Shown here: in pieces, positions 51,882 through 59,808 of the stretch
Position numbering within the stretch: position 1 is the stretch's first letter
Layout: each line of letters begins with the position of its first letter
NCBI GenBank assembly: GCA_963811585.1
Contig: CAWERR010000006.1
Location: forward strand, 620,001 to 684,000
From: JACDHG01 sp963811585
GTDB lineage: Bacteria; Actinomycetota; Actinomycetes; Propionibacteriales; Nocardioidaceae
DNA length: 64,000 nt
Direction: 5' to 3'
Notes under the pieces: model-generated
Databases searched by the model: none
Told to the model about the DNA's origin: nothing
The model's input: the letters and a program-made list of their open reading frames with translations, nothing else
Translations under genes and position numbers: made by a program

Positions 51882-53464
51882 GATCGGGGTCGTTCATGAC
51901 GCCACGGCAACGCCGACTGGACCAAGGCGGCTACGTCTCCGTCTTCGTGGCTGGGATATTCGTGGTTCTGTGTGCCATCGCCGCCTTCTGTGTCGATGTC
52001 GGTAACTGGTACGTCACCGGCCAAGAGGCGCAGCGAGCGGCAGACGCGGCCGCGCTCGCAGGAGTCCCGCAGCTCCCGAGCAACCAAGCTGCTGCTTTCG
52101 CCCGGGCCAAGGTGCTCGCGGCGGCCAACGGTTACGACATCAACAACGCCCGCGTCACCGTCGTACCGTCCATCGACGGCCAGCCAACTCGTCTCCGCGT
52201 CACGGTCTCGAAGCGGGTCGACAACACCTTCGGCGGCCTGCTCGGCATCTCGTCCACGACGATTACGCGCAGCGCGGTCGCCGACTACGCCGGACCTGTC
52301 CCCATGGGAAGCCCTTGCAACGAGTTCGGAAACGACCCGGACATCGCCGGTCACCGTGGTACCACGTGCGCGGGGGTCAGCGGTCAGTTCTGGGCCAGCG
52401 TCAACTCGCCCGCGAGCGCCAAGGCGAATGGCGACGCGTACCAGTCCACGGTCTGCGCTTCTGGCGTCGATGGGTGCACCAGCGGTGTCAACACCGACTA
52501 CGCGACGGATGGTTACTTCTACACAGTCCATGTGCCCTACGCGGTTCAAAACCTGCAGATCCAAGCTTTCGATCCGGCGTTCACCGACGTCGGCCTCTTG
52601 TGCGCCGACAACTTCGGCAGCGGAACCACGGAGGCACGCGACGCTCTCAATGACTACGTCACCAATGAGGCCACTCGTTACGTGTCAGGCACCGCCTCGC
52701 CGTTCTGCACAGGAGACAACACCTATAGCGGCTCCGGCACGATGAAGACGCAGTTCACGGTGCGCTCACCCAACGCCGCCTCCCCTTGGGCCTCCACAAG
52801 CTTCCCCATCGTGCCCGGCTGCCAGAAGACGTACAACGGTCAGCGAGGCGCCCTCTTCCCGGTCCTTAACAAGGCAAGCACCTCGACCTACCGCGACGAG
52901 ATCGCCAAGAGCTTCCGCAGATGGGACACCGTCTGCACCATCCCCAATGCTGTCGCCGGGGACTACCTGGTGCAGGTGAAGACGAACGGTCTCACCACGG
53001 ACACTCTGGATCAGGGAAACCGGTTCTCGCTCCGTGCCTGGAGCAGCACCGACACCACGGCGCAGAACTCGATCTCCGTCTCCGGCCGCGAAAAAATGGC
53101 CATCTACTCCAACGCACCGAGTGCGACGACGGAGTTCTACCTCGCCAGAGTCGTGAGCGGCGCAGCCGGCCAGGTCTTGGAGATCAAGCTGTTCGATGTC
53201 GGAGACTCCAGCCAGGCCGGCACCATCCAGCTGATCGCCCCACCGGACTCAGGCGTGACATTCACCAACTGCGTGGCGTCCGGTCCGACGACAGGAACCC
53301 TTCCCAACTGCACGTTCACCGTCCAGAACACGACTCACCAGGGCAAGCGCGTATCTGTGCAGATCCCGATCCCGGCCGCGTACACCTGCGCTGACGCCGA
53401 CCAGACCAAGTGCTGGATCCGGCTGCGCTACGTCTACGGTGCCGGGCAGTCCCGACAGACGTGA
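51878..53464 (+). CDS. TadG-like pilus-associated protein
   Basis: A 528-residue protein. The N-terminal Tad domain (LDQGGYVSVFVAGIFVVLCAIAAFCVDVGNWYVTGQE, given here only for its hydrophobic core around residues 18-40) is followed by AQRAADAAALAGVPQLP, the usual TadG pattern. The large outside part has several cysteines and beta-rich segments but no VWA metal motif that I can see. TadG is thought to anchor or finish the pilus at the surface. Notably, the window's VWA domain is fused to TadB instead. Translation is coupled to tadE. Confidence 0.85.
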   Translation: MRSGSFMTPRQRRLDQGGYVSVFVAGIFVVLCAIAAFCVDVGNWYVTGQEAQRAADAAALAGVPQLPSNQAAAFARAKVLAAANGYDINNARVTVVPSIDGQPTRLRVTVSKRVDNTFGGLLGISSTTITRSAVADYAGPVPMGSPCNEFGNDPDIAGHRGTTCAGVSGQFWASVNSPASAKANGDAYQSTVCASGVDGCTSGVNTDYATDGYFYTVHVPYAVQNLQIQAFDPAFTDVGLLCADNFGSGTTEARDALNDYVTNEATRYVSGTASPFCTGDNTYSGSGTMKTQFTVRSPNAASPWASTSFPIVPGCQKTYNGQRGALFPVLNKASTSTYRDEIAKSFRRWDTVCTIPNAVAGDYLVQVKTNGLTTDTLDQGNRFSLRAWSSTDTTAQNSISVSGREKMAIYSNAPSATTEFYLARVVSGAAGQVLEIKLFDVGDSSQAGTIQLIAPPDSGVTFTNCVASGPTTGTLPNCTFTVQNTTHQGKRVSVQIPIPAAYTCADADQTKCWIRLRYVYGAGQSRQT

Positions 53465-53587
53465 CTTCATGGTCGGCGAACATCTTCGGTGACCCAGTCC
53501 GTCTGGTCGAGTAGCACCGATTCGCTTCCCATTCGCTGAACCGATTCGCCTGGTCGTCCCATTTGACGGCCACGTCAGAATGCATGG

Positions 53588-53616
53588 TTGACGCTCACTG
53601 GGCGCGGGTCTAATTT
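53588..53616 (+). promoter_or_regulatory. Promoter ahead of the haem oxygenase-like gene
   Basis: TTGACG at 53588-53593 and TAATTT at 53611-53616 are separated by 17 bases. Transcription would begin near 53623, leaving a leader of about 95 bases before ATG 53719. No other good pair is seen in this 254-base gap. Confidence 0.55.
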
Positions 53617-53718
53617 CACTTCCACGACGTTGTCAGGGAACCCTCGCGTGCTCGGCAGCAGTGGAGCCCTCACGAGGTCGGCCATGTGGTGCGACCCGGT
53701 CACTTTCAGGGGGCCAAG

Positions 53719-55629
53719 ATGAAGTTGTTTCAGGCGATGCGCTTGCCCAAGCTGCACTCGACTCGGCAACCCGCCGCGCCAGCGGTAGACGCCGAAGGCA
53801 TGATAAGTCCGACCAGTTATCGGTCGAGCTTGCCCTGGCGAGTCTTCAACCACGCCTCCACCTGGGCGGACCGCAAGTGGGGCTGGGATCGGCTCCCGGT
53901 GCCGGTGAGCCTGGTCGTGCTGATCGGCGTACGCAACGAACTGCGCCGCAAGAACCTCTACGACACCGATACATTGTCTGCCGCAAACGTTCCACCAGTC
54001 AGCCCGCCAACAGCAGACGACACCGTGCGCACCTTCGACGGCACCTACAACGACCTGAAGTCGCCGCAGATGGGCATGGCGGGAGCCCGGTTCGGTCGCA
54101 ACGTGCCACTGTCGAGCGTCGACGCCGACCCGGACGCCACGATCCTGGAGCCGAACCCGCGCGAGGTCAGCCGGCGCCTGCTCACCCGCACCGAGTTCCA
54201 GCCGGCCACGACCGTCAACGTGCTGGTCGTCCGCCTGGCTCCAGTTCATGATCAAGGACTGGTTCAGCCACGGTCACGGGCGACGAAGGACCGCGCGTAT
54301 CGAGGTGCCGCTGTCGGCCGACGACGACTGTGGCCGCAGCGACCCGATGCTGGTCCCGCGGACGGTGGCCGACCCGACCGCGACCGGCGGATGCCGACGG
54401 GCCACCGAGCTTCGTCAACACCCTCACCCACTGGTGGGACCTGTCGTCGGTCTACGGCACGACTCGAGGAGGAGCAGCGGCAGTACCGCGCCGGCGAGGG
54501 CGGCAAGCTCCGGATGCTCCGGGCGACGGCGATCCCGCTGCCGCCGGACGACCCGCACCAAGGACCCGACGCGGGAGCCCGGGTTCTGGGTCGGGCTCGG
54601 CATGCTGGCCAGCCTGTTCGCCCTCGAGCACAACGCCATCTGCGACCGGCTCGCAGCGGAAGTACCCGGACCTGGTCGCGACGAAGAGCTCTTCCAGCGC
54701 GCCCGGCTGGTCAACGCCGCGCTCGTCGCCAAGATCCACACCGTCGAGTGGACCCCGGCCGTGATCGCCCATCCCACGACGAGGATCGCGATGCGCGCCA
54801 ACTGGTTCGGCTTGGCCGGCGAGCGGCTCCACCGGCGCTTCGGCCGGCTCAGCGGCAGCGAGATCATCAGCGGCATCCCCGGCTCGGAGACGCAGCACTA
54901 CGGCGTGCCGTTCTCGCTGACCGAGGAGTTCGCCGCGGTCTACCGGATGCACCCGCTGATCCCCGACGACTACGTCCTGCAAGTCGGCGGCGACCGGGCA
55001 GACCGCCCGCGAATGCGAGTTTCCGCGAGCTGGCCGGCCCGGCGAGCCGCGGCGGTCTTCGAGCAGATGCGCCTGGCGGACCTGTTCTACTCGTTCGGCA
55101 CCGAGTACGCCGGCGCCATCGTGCTGCGCAACTTCCCGCGAGGCGCTGCAGCACTTCGTCCGCCCCGACGACGGCAAGCTCATGGACCTCGCTGCCATCG
55201 ACATCCTGCGCACCCGCGAAGCGGGTGTCCCGCGCTACAACGAGTTCCGGCGACTGCTGCGACTGCAGCCTGCCCGCGACGTTCGACGACCTGACCGACG
55301 ACAGCAGCCCTCGCGGCCGACATTGCGCGAGGTCTACGGCGGAGACATCGAGAAGGTCGACCTGATGATCGGGATGTTCGCCGAGCAGCGACCCAAGGGG
55401 TTCGCGTTTCAGCGACACCGCGTTCCGCATCTTCATCCTGATGGCGAGCCGCCGGCTCAACAGCGACCGGTTCTTCACCCGTGACTACGACGCGCGCGTC
55501 TACTCGGAAGCCGGGGTGGAATGGATCAACGAGGCAACGATGAGCGCTGTACTGCTCAGACACTGCCCGGCACTGGCGCCGCGCCTCAACGCCAAGGCCA
55601 ATGCGTTCGTGCCGTGGTCGTCTCGGTGA
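53719..55629 (+). pseudogene. Cyclooxygenase/alpha-dioxygenase-type haem oxygenase (animal peroxidase family), many frameshifts
   Basis: The gene starts at ATG 53719 after AGGGGG and ends at 55629. About 630 residues can be rebuilt only by switching frame at least 15 times between 54230 and 55410. Every switch is explained by one extra base (or an extra CG pair), never a loss, and no stop remains in the joined frame. Family blocks survive: WLQFMIKDWFSH with the distal His; NTLTHWWDLSSVYGTT; FALEHNAICDRL; KIHTVEWTPAVIA; and VYRMHPLIPD. In the last, Tyr and His match the catalytic Tyr and proximal haem His of prostaglandin synthase. Such enzymes oxidise fatty acids. Whether the damage is real or from poor sequence is unresolved. 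Confidence 0.85.
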
Positions 55630-55665
55630 CCTAGCTGTTCGAGAATCGCCGCCTAGTCTTGAGGC

Positions 55666-55953
55666 ATGGGCGACATCGAGATCAGCAACCTCCCTGAACG
55701 CCGCCGATACGAGGCTCACCTCGACGGTGAGCTTGTCGGCTACTCCACCTACGAGCTCTCGGGCCGCGTCATCTCGTTCGTACACGCCCGGGTGTACTCC
55801 GACTTCGGTGGCCGCGGGATCGCCTCCGAGATGGCGCGCGTCTCGCTCGATGACGCCCGCGCCGCCGGGGATCTCCATGTCAGCCCGGTGTGCTCGTTCT
55901 ACCGCTGGTACATCGAGCAGCACCCCGAGTACGCCGCCCTGGTCGCCACCTGA
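55666..55953 (+). CDS. YjdJ-type GNAT N-acetyltransferase domain protein
   Basis: A 95-residue small GNAT-like protein of the YjdJ/Gcn5-related group. It has RRYEAHLDGELVGYSTYEL strands, then HARVYSDFGGRGIASEMARVSLDDARA with the acetyl-CoA pyrophosphate loop (GGRGIA) and a final PVCSFYRWYIEQHPEY segment. The conserved Cys before the last helix is usual in this group. It is presumably cytoplasmic; the acceptor is unknown. It stands alone between the oxygenase gene and the AsnC-type gene. Confidence 0.85.
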   Translation: MGDIEISNLPERRRYEAHLDGELVGYSTYELSGRVISFVHARVYSDFGGRGIASEMARVSLDDARAAGDLHVSPVCSFYRWYIEQHPEYAALVAT

Positions 55954-56035
55954 CGGCCGCGTGGCGAGCGTCAAAGAGGCTTCGGGCGCGGGGCACTAGG
56001 CTCACGTCATACCCAGAGACATCGCGAGGAGCGCC

Positions 56036-56317
56036 ATGATCACCGCCATCGTGTTCATCAAGGCCGACGTGGCCCAGATCCCCGAGGTTGCGCAGCAGAT
56101 CGCCTCGCTCGACGGCGTGAGCGAGGTCTACTCCGTGACCGGGGGCATCGACCTGATCGCGATGCTGCGGGTGCGCGACCACGAGGACGTGGCCGCCCTG
56201 GTGCCCGACAAGATCAACAAGGTGCCGGGCGTGCAGTCGACGGAGACGCACATCGCGTTCCGCACCTACTCGAGCCATGACCTCGAGGCCGCGTTCTCCC
56301 TCGGCGCTGAGGAGTAG
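56036..56317 (+). CDS. Stand-alone Lrp/AsnC ligand-binding (RAM) domain protein
   Basis: A 93-residue protein consisting only of the AsnC_trans_reg (RAM) domain, with no DNA-binding part: MITAIVFIKADVAQIPEVAQ, VYSVTGGIDLIAML and a GVQSTETHIAF end. These domains form ring oligomers and bind amino acids or other small effectors. A similar stand-alone protein is usual beside trpD in actinobacteria, which suggests a link with aromatic amino acid metabolism; this is inference. GAGGAG precedes the start. Confidence 0.88.
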   Translation: MITAIVFIKADVAQIPEVAQQIASLDGVSEVYSVTGGIDLIAMLRVRDHEDVAALVPDKINKVPGVQSTETHIAFRTYSSHDLEAAFSLGAEE

Positions 56318-56362
56318 CCGCCGCAGCGACCCACAGCCTCCCGCCTGTCTCGAAGCGCCGCC

Positions 56363-56416
56363 CGTCGAGAAGCCCCGCCCGGTCGAGAAGCCCCGCCGGT
56401 CGAGCTTGTCGAGACC
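56363..56416. repeat. GTCGAG-rich repeats including the dispersed palindrome
   Basis: Two near-identical 17-18-base units, CGTCGAGAAGCCCCGCC and CGGTCGAGAAGCCCCGCC, are followed by GGTCGAGCTTGTCGAGACC at 56398-56416. The last unit has the same GTCGAGCTTGTCGA core as the inverted repeat at 12912-12949. They fill the gap between convergent genes. Confidence 0.75.
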
Positions 56417-56421
56417 AAACC

Positions 56422-56520
56422 AACTGACGGCTCGACCGCACCTAACTGACGGCTCGACCGCACCTAACTGACGGCTCGACCGCACCTAACTGACGGCTCG
56501 ACCGCAACTAACTGACGGTT
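56422..56520. repeat. Tandem 22-bp repeat running into the 3' end of trpD
   Basis: Four 22-base units (AACTGACGGCTCGACCGCACCT; the fourth differs near its end) occupy 56422-56509, followed by a partial fifth, AACTGACGG, that is inside trpD. On the trpD strand each unit contains CCGTCAGTTAG, the same bases that encode the last codons and stop of trpD. The array thus looks like an expansion seeded from the gene's end. It has no spacers, so it is not a CRISPR. Confidence 0.85.
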
Positions 56521-57554
56521 CGGCGGCAGGCGGCGAGCCAGGCGGCGAGCTTTTCGCGGGCGGCGCCCGTGTCAACAGCGTCGGCCGCACGAGACAGGCC
56601 CGCCTTGAGGCGGTCGACGAGCGGAGCCTCCGACACGTCGTACGCCGCGATGCCGGCGGCGGCATTGAGGAGTACGGCGTCACGCACCGGACCCGGCTCA
56701 CCAGCCAGCACCCTGTGGACCACGGCCACGTTGAACTCCACATCTCCGCCACGCAGGCTCTCCGGCTGTGCGGCCGCCAAGCCGAACTCGGCCGGGTCGA
56801 GCTCATGCTCGGTCACGGCTCCGCTCACGATCGACCACACCTGTGAGGTGGTCGTGGTGGTGAGCTCGTCGAGTCCGTCGTTGCCGCGGAAGACGAACCC
56901 GTCGACGCGACGCCGCGCCAGCACCCCCGCAATGATCGCGGCCAGCCGCGGATCAGCCACTCCGACCGCCTGGGCTGCCGGACGTGCTGGGTTTGCCAGC
57001 GGCCCCAGGAAGTTGAACGTCGTCGCCACGCCGAGCTCGCGCCGCGGCACGGCCGAGTGACGCAGCCCCGCGTGGAAGACCGGCGCAAAGCAGAACGTCA
57101 GCCCGACCTCACGGGCAATCTCCCCCACCCGCTCCGGCGACAGGTTCAGCGGGATGCCGAGCCCTTCCAGTACGTCGGCGGACCCACACGACGATGACGC
57201 CGCGCGGTTGCCGTGCTTGATGACCGGCACGCCCGCCCCCGCCGTCACGAGCGCCGCCATGGTCGAGATGTTGACCGTGTGGGCGCGGTCGCCGCCGGTG
57301 CCGACGATGTCGACGGCCCGATCGTCATACGTGAGCGGAGGGGCGAACTCGTACATCGTGGCGACCAGACCCTCGACCTCCTCGACGGTCTCACCCTTCG
57401 CCCGCAGCGCCACCGCGAAGCCGGCGATCTGCGACGGCGTGGCATCGCCCGCGAGGATCTCGCGCATCGCCCAGCCAGTCTGGTCGGCGGACAGGTCCGC
57501 GCGGGAGATCAGCCGGGAGAGGACGTCCGGCCAGGTGAATTCGGGGCTCGCCAT
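56508..57554 (-). CDS. trpD: Anthranilate phosphoribosyltransferase (TrpD)
   Basis: A 348-residue enzyme of tryptophan synthesis joining anthranilate and PRPP. The PRPP loop GTGGDRAHTVNIST, then KHGNRAASSSCGSADVLEGLG, RELGVATTFNFLGPLANPARP and DGLDELTTTTTSQVW are all present, and the length is normal. ATG 57554 lies nine bases below the receiver-like gene. Its last four codons and the TAG stop lie within the tandem 22-bp repeat. Other trp genes are absent, as is usual for trpD beside ctaE in actinobacteria. Confidence 0.95.
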   Translation of the reverse strand: MASPEFTWPDVLSRLISRADLSADQTGWAMREILAGDATPSQIAGFAVALRAKGETVEEVEGLVATMYEFAPPLTYDDRAVDIVGTGGDRAHTVNISTMAALVTAGAGVPVIKHGNRAASSSCGSADVLEGLGIPLNLSPERVGEIAREVGLTFCFAPVFHAGLRHSAVPRRELGVATTFNFLGPLANPARPAAQAVGVADPRLAAIIAGVLARRRVDGFVFRGNDGLDELTTTTTSQVWSIVSGAVTEHELDPAEFGLAAAQPESLRGGDVEFNVAVVHRVLAGEPGPVRDAVLLNAAAGIAAYDVSEAPLVDRLKAGLSRAADAVDTGAAREKLAAWLAACRRTVS

Positions 57555-57563
57555 CAGGGCAGC

Positions 57564-57956
57564 TCAGCCCGCGGTCAGGCCGGCACGCGGCCGCAGCAGT
57601 GCGATCACTTGCTCCACGAGCGCCAGCGGGTCGATCGGGTGGGAGACCACAGCGTCAGCACGCGACCAAGTGGCCAGCCACCCGTCTTCACGCCGGCCGA
57701 TGATCACCATGATCGGCGGACACTGGTAGATCTCGTCCTTCAGCTGTCGGCAGATGCCGATGCCGCCGGCAGGGACCGCCTCTCCGTCGAGGATTGCCAG
57801 GTCGACCCCGCCCGCGTCCATGGTGGCGATCACGACCGGCTCGGTGGCGCATTCGACGTACTCGACGTCAGGCAGGTCAGGGTGCGGCCGCTTCCCGAGG
57901 GCGAGCAGGATCTGGCTCCGGGTGTTGGAGTCATCGCTGTAGACCAGCACCTTCAT
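57564..57956 (-). CDS. Atypical response-regulator receiver-like protein
   Basis: A 130-residue single domain resembling a receiver: MKVLVYSDDSNTRSQILLAL, an Asp at position 57 (LAILDGEAVPAGG) and PPIMVIIGRREDGWLATWSRADAVVSHP. The acidic pair and Asp57 are where expected, but the conserved lysine after strand 5 is replaced (VVSHP), so phosphorylation signalling may be lost or altered. It has no output domain. It is translated with the CtaG-like gene (ATGA overlap) and lies ahead of trpD. Its role in respiration or tryptophan synthesis is unknown. Confidence 0.7.
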   Translation of the reverse strand: MKVLVYSDDSNTRSQILLALGKRPHPDLPDVEYVECATEPVVIATMDAGGVDLAILDGEAVPAGGIGICRQLKDEIYQCPPIMVIIGRREDGWLATWSRADAVVSHPIDPLALVEQVIALLRPRAGLTAG

Positions 57957-58906
57957 GGCCGTGACCTGCCTCGAGACGGGGGTTGACTGCTGTGCGCGAT
58001 GCTACCCGCAGCGGCCGCCTCGGCTTCCTCGGCGTCGAGGCGGCGATCTTCTCGCGCTGCCTCCCGTTGGCTCTGTCGCACCCACTGCGCGAACAGCACA
58101 CCGAAGAACACCAGCCCGATGAGGTCGCCCGACGCCCACAAGATGCCGCCGGCGAGGTACTGGTCGTCGGCGACGGACGGTGGCCAGTCGCGCTCGAACG
58201 ACGTGTACCAGTCGCCGCCGATCAGCGTGTCCATCGTCATGATCGTGACGCCGAGGAAGGCGTGGAAGGGCAGCGTCGCGAACACGGTCAGCATCCGGAA
58301 GGGGTATGCCACCCGGCCCGGCACCGGGTCGACGCCGAGCAGTGGCCAGAAGAACAGACACCCCACGGCCACGAAGTGCAGGTGCATCAGGTCGTGCAGG
58401 GCGCCCGACTCGAGCGTCGCGTCATACCACCCCGAGAAGTACAGCACCCAGGGAGTGAAGACGAACAGCGCGAATGCGACCGGCGGGAACGCCAGCACCG
58501 CCGCCAGCCGGCTGTGCAGCGCCGCCAAGAGCCACCCACGCGGCCGCCGCGGCAGGGTCCTGAGCGCCAGGGTCACGGGCGCTCCCAGGGCGAGGAAGAC
58601 AGGCGCCACCATCGACATCAGCATGTGCTGAACCATGTGCATGCTCAGCAGCACCGTGTCGTATGCCGCCAGGGACGAGCTGGTGGCAACCACCAACACG
58701 CCCAGCCCGCCGACGAAGCTCAACGTCCGCCCCCACGACCAGTGATCCCCCCGCCGAGCCAGCACCCGCACTCCGGCGACGTACAGGCCGAGGGCCACGA
58801 GGATGCACGCCAGCGGCAGCGGCTCGAAGACCCACGTCGAGAACACTCGCTCCAGCGTCAGCGGGGGCACCGCATCACCGGTATCGGCGTGCGCGAGATA
58901 GCTCAC
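57953..58906 (-). CDS. CtaG-type cytochrome c oxidase assembly membrane protein
   Basis: I use GTG 58906 (VSYLAHADTG); ATG/GTG codons further up extend the frame by 19 residues without support. The protein of about 317 residues has seven or so membrane segments and the histidine-rich motifs of the Caa3_CtaG family: LLSMHMVQHMLMSMVAPVFL, ALHDLMHLHFVAVGCLFFWPL and LPFHAFLGVTIM. These are thought to help copper insertion into oxidase. It is divergent from ctaE, in keeping with that job. A TACGCT sequence seven bases before the GTG could be the -10 box of a leaderless transcript. Confidence 0.85.
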   Translation of the reverse strand: MSYLAHADTGDAVPPLTLERVFSTWVFEPLPLACILVALGLYVAGVRVLARRGDHWSWGRTLSFVGGLGVLVVATSSSLAAYDTVLLSMHMVQHMLMSMVAPVFLALGAPVTLALRTLPRRPRGWLLAALHSRLAAVLAFPPVAFALFVFTPWVLYFSGWYDATLESGALHDLMHLHFVAVGCLFFWPLLGVDPVPGRVAYPFRMLTVFATLPFHAFLGVTIMTMDTLIGGDWYTSFERDWPPSVADDQYLAGGILWASGDLIGLVFFGVLFAQWVRQSQREAAREDRRLDAEEAEAAAAGSIAHSSQPPSRGRSRP

Positions 58907-59062
58907 GCGCCCAGCGTAGGGCGTGTCTTTGGCCTGCGAAGCCGCGGAGTGAAGGCTGACCAATCCATTCAGCCCGACCCGGCCTCGCCGAACCCCACGA
59001 GATGCTCGCCGACCTCGGGGGGTCGCTGTCCCTTCTGGCGATCGTCAGGACATAATGGCGGC

Positions 59063-59710
59063 GTGGCGACTACGACGGCAGTCCCGGCCTCCCGACTGCA
59101 CGGGCAGCATGATCGGCCGAGCATGGTCAGCGTCGGCACAATCGTCTGGTTGGCGAGCGAGCTCATGTTCTTCGCCGCCCTGTTCGCCGCCTACTTCACG
59201 CTACGCAGCGCCACTCCCGACACGGTCGCCCTCTGGGCGCAGGAGACGGAGAAGCTCAACATCCCGTTTGCCTCGGTCAACACGACAATCCTGGTGCTGA
59301 GCTCCGTCACCTGCCAGCTGGGCGTGTTCGCGGCGGAGAAGGGGGCTGTCGGCCGCTCCGGATCGCTCCTGCAGGTCGGCAAGTGGGGATTGCGCGAGTG
59401 GTTCGTCGTCACCTACATCATGGGTGCGATCTTCATCGCCGGGCAGGTGCTCGAGTACGCCGCGCTGGTCAGCGAGAACGTCACGATCCCGTCGTCGGCA
59501 TACGGGTCGATCTTCTATCTGACCACGGGCTTCCACGGGCTCCACGTGACCGGCGGTTTGATCGCGTTCCTGTTCGTGCTCGGCCGGACCTACATGGCCC
59601 GCACGTTCACCCACGAGCAAGCCGTGACGGCCATCGTCGTGTCGTACTACTGGCACTTCGTCGACGTCGTCTGGATTGGTCTGTTCGCCACGATCTACCT
59701 GCTTCAGTGA
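59063..59710 (+). CDS. ctaE: Cytochrome c oxidase subunit III (CtaE)
   Basis: A 215-residue membrane protein from GTG 59063; the longer open frame through the divergent gene is not coding. Five or more membrane segments are seen (VSVGTIVWLASELMFFAALFAAYF, with the Glu of SELMFF, and the FYLTTGFHGLHVTGG and YYWHFVDVVWIGLF ends), all typical of subunit III. CATAAT at 59051-59056, seven bases before the start, could be the -10 of a leaderless mRNA. It is the first gene of the ctaE-qcrCAB operon, which builds the bc1-aa3 respiratory supercomplex. Confidence 0.93.
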   Translation: MATTTAVPASRLHGQHDRPSMVSVGTIVWLASELMFFAALFAAYFTLRSATPDTVALWAQETEKLNIPFASVNTTILVLSSVTCQLGVFAAEKGAVGRSGSLLQVGKWGLREWFVVTYIMGAIFIAGQVLEYAALVSENVTIPSSAYGSIFYLTTGFHGLHVTGGLIAFLFVLGRTYMARTFTHEQAVTAIVVSYYWHFVDVVWIGLFATIYLLQ

Positions 59711-59808
59711 TGGCCGTAGAAGACTGCTTCACCGTCAGAGACTGCTTCAACAGCACCGACTGCTCCAACAGCACAGACTGCTTCGACAGCATAGGGAGGG
59801 CTCAGTGA
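59710..59808 (+). CDS. 32-residue Cys-repeat small ORF coupled to ctaE and qcrC
   Basis: ATG 59710 shares its A with the ctaE stop (TGATG), and its TGA at 59806 overlaps the qcrC start (GTGA). The peptide is MAVE, then four hexapeptides DCFTVR, DCFNST, DCSNST and DCFDSI, then GRAQ. The repeat unit in DNA is 18 bases (59722-59793), so frame is kept. All four cysteines use TGC. The qcrC ribosome-binding site GGGAGGG (59794-59800) lies inside this ORF. It could be a real metal- or thiol-active peptide or a Cys-rich leader that sets qcrC translation. I know of no described equivalent. Confidence 0.55.
   Translation: MAVEDCFTVRDCFNSTDCSNSTDCFDSIGRAQ

Noticed and set aside
53686..55365. A single 559-codon protein from one open frame
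   Set aside because: Only its first 180 residues and two short internal pieces match the oxygenase family; the rest is the wrong frame after small insertions.
56422..56520. CRISPR-like direct repeats
   Set aside because: The units are directly adjacent with no spacers and there are no cas genes.
57983..59062. A long open plus-strand extension upstream of ctaE
   Set aside because: It runs opposite the CtaG-like membrane protein gene and its translation is rich in Arg, Gln and His without any fold; CtaE similarity begins only near 59063.
59607..59792. A minus-strand frame with repeated KQSVLL units opposite the Cys-repeat ORF
   Set aside because: It is the complement of the 18-bp repeat and has no coupling or ribosome-binding site; only the plus frame overlaps both neighbours correctly.
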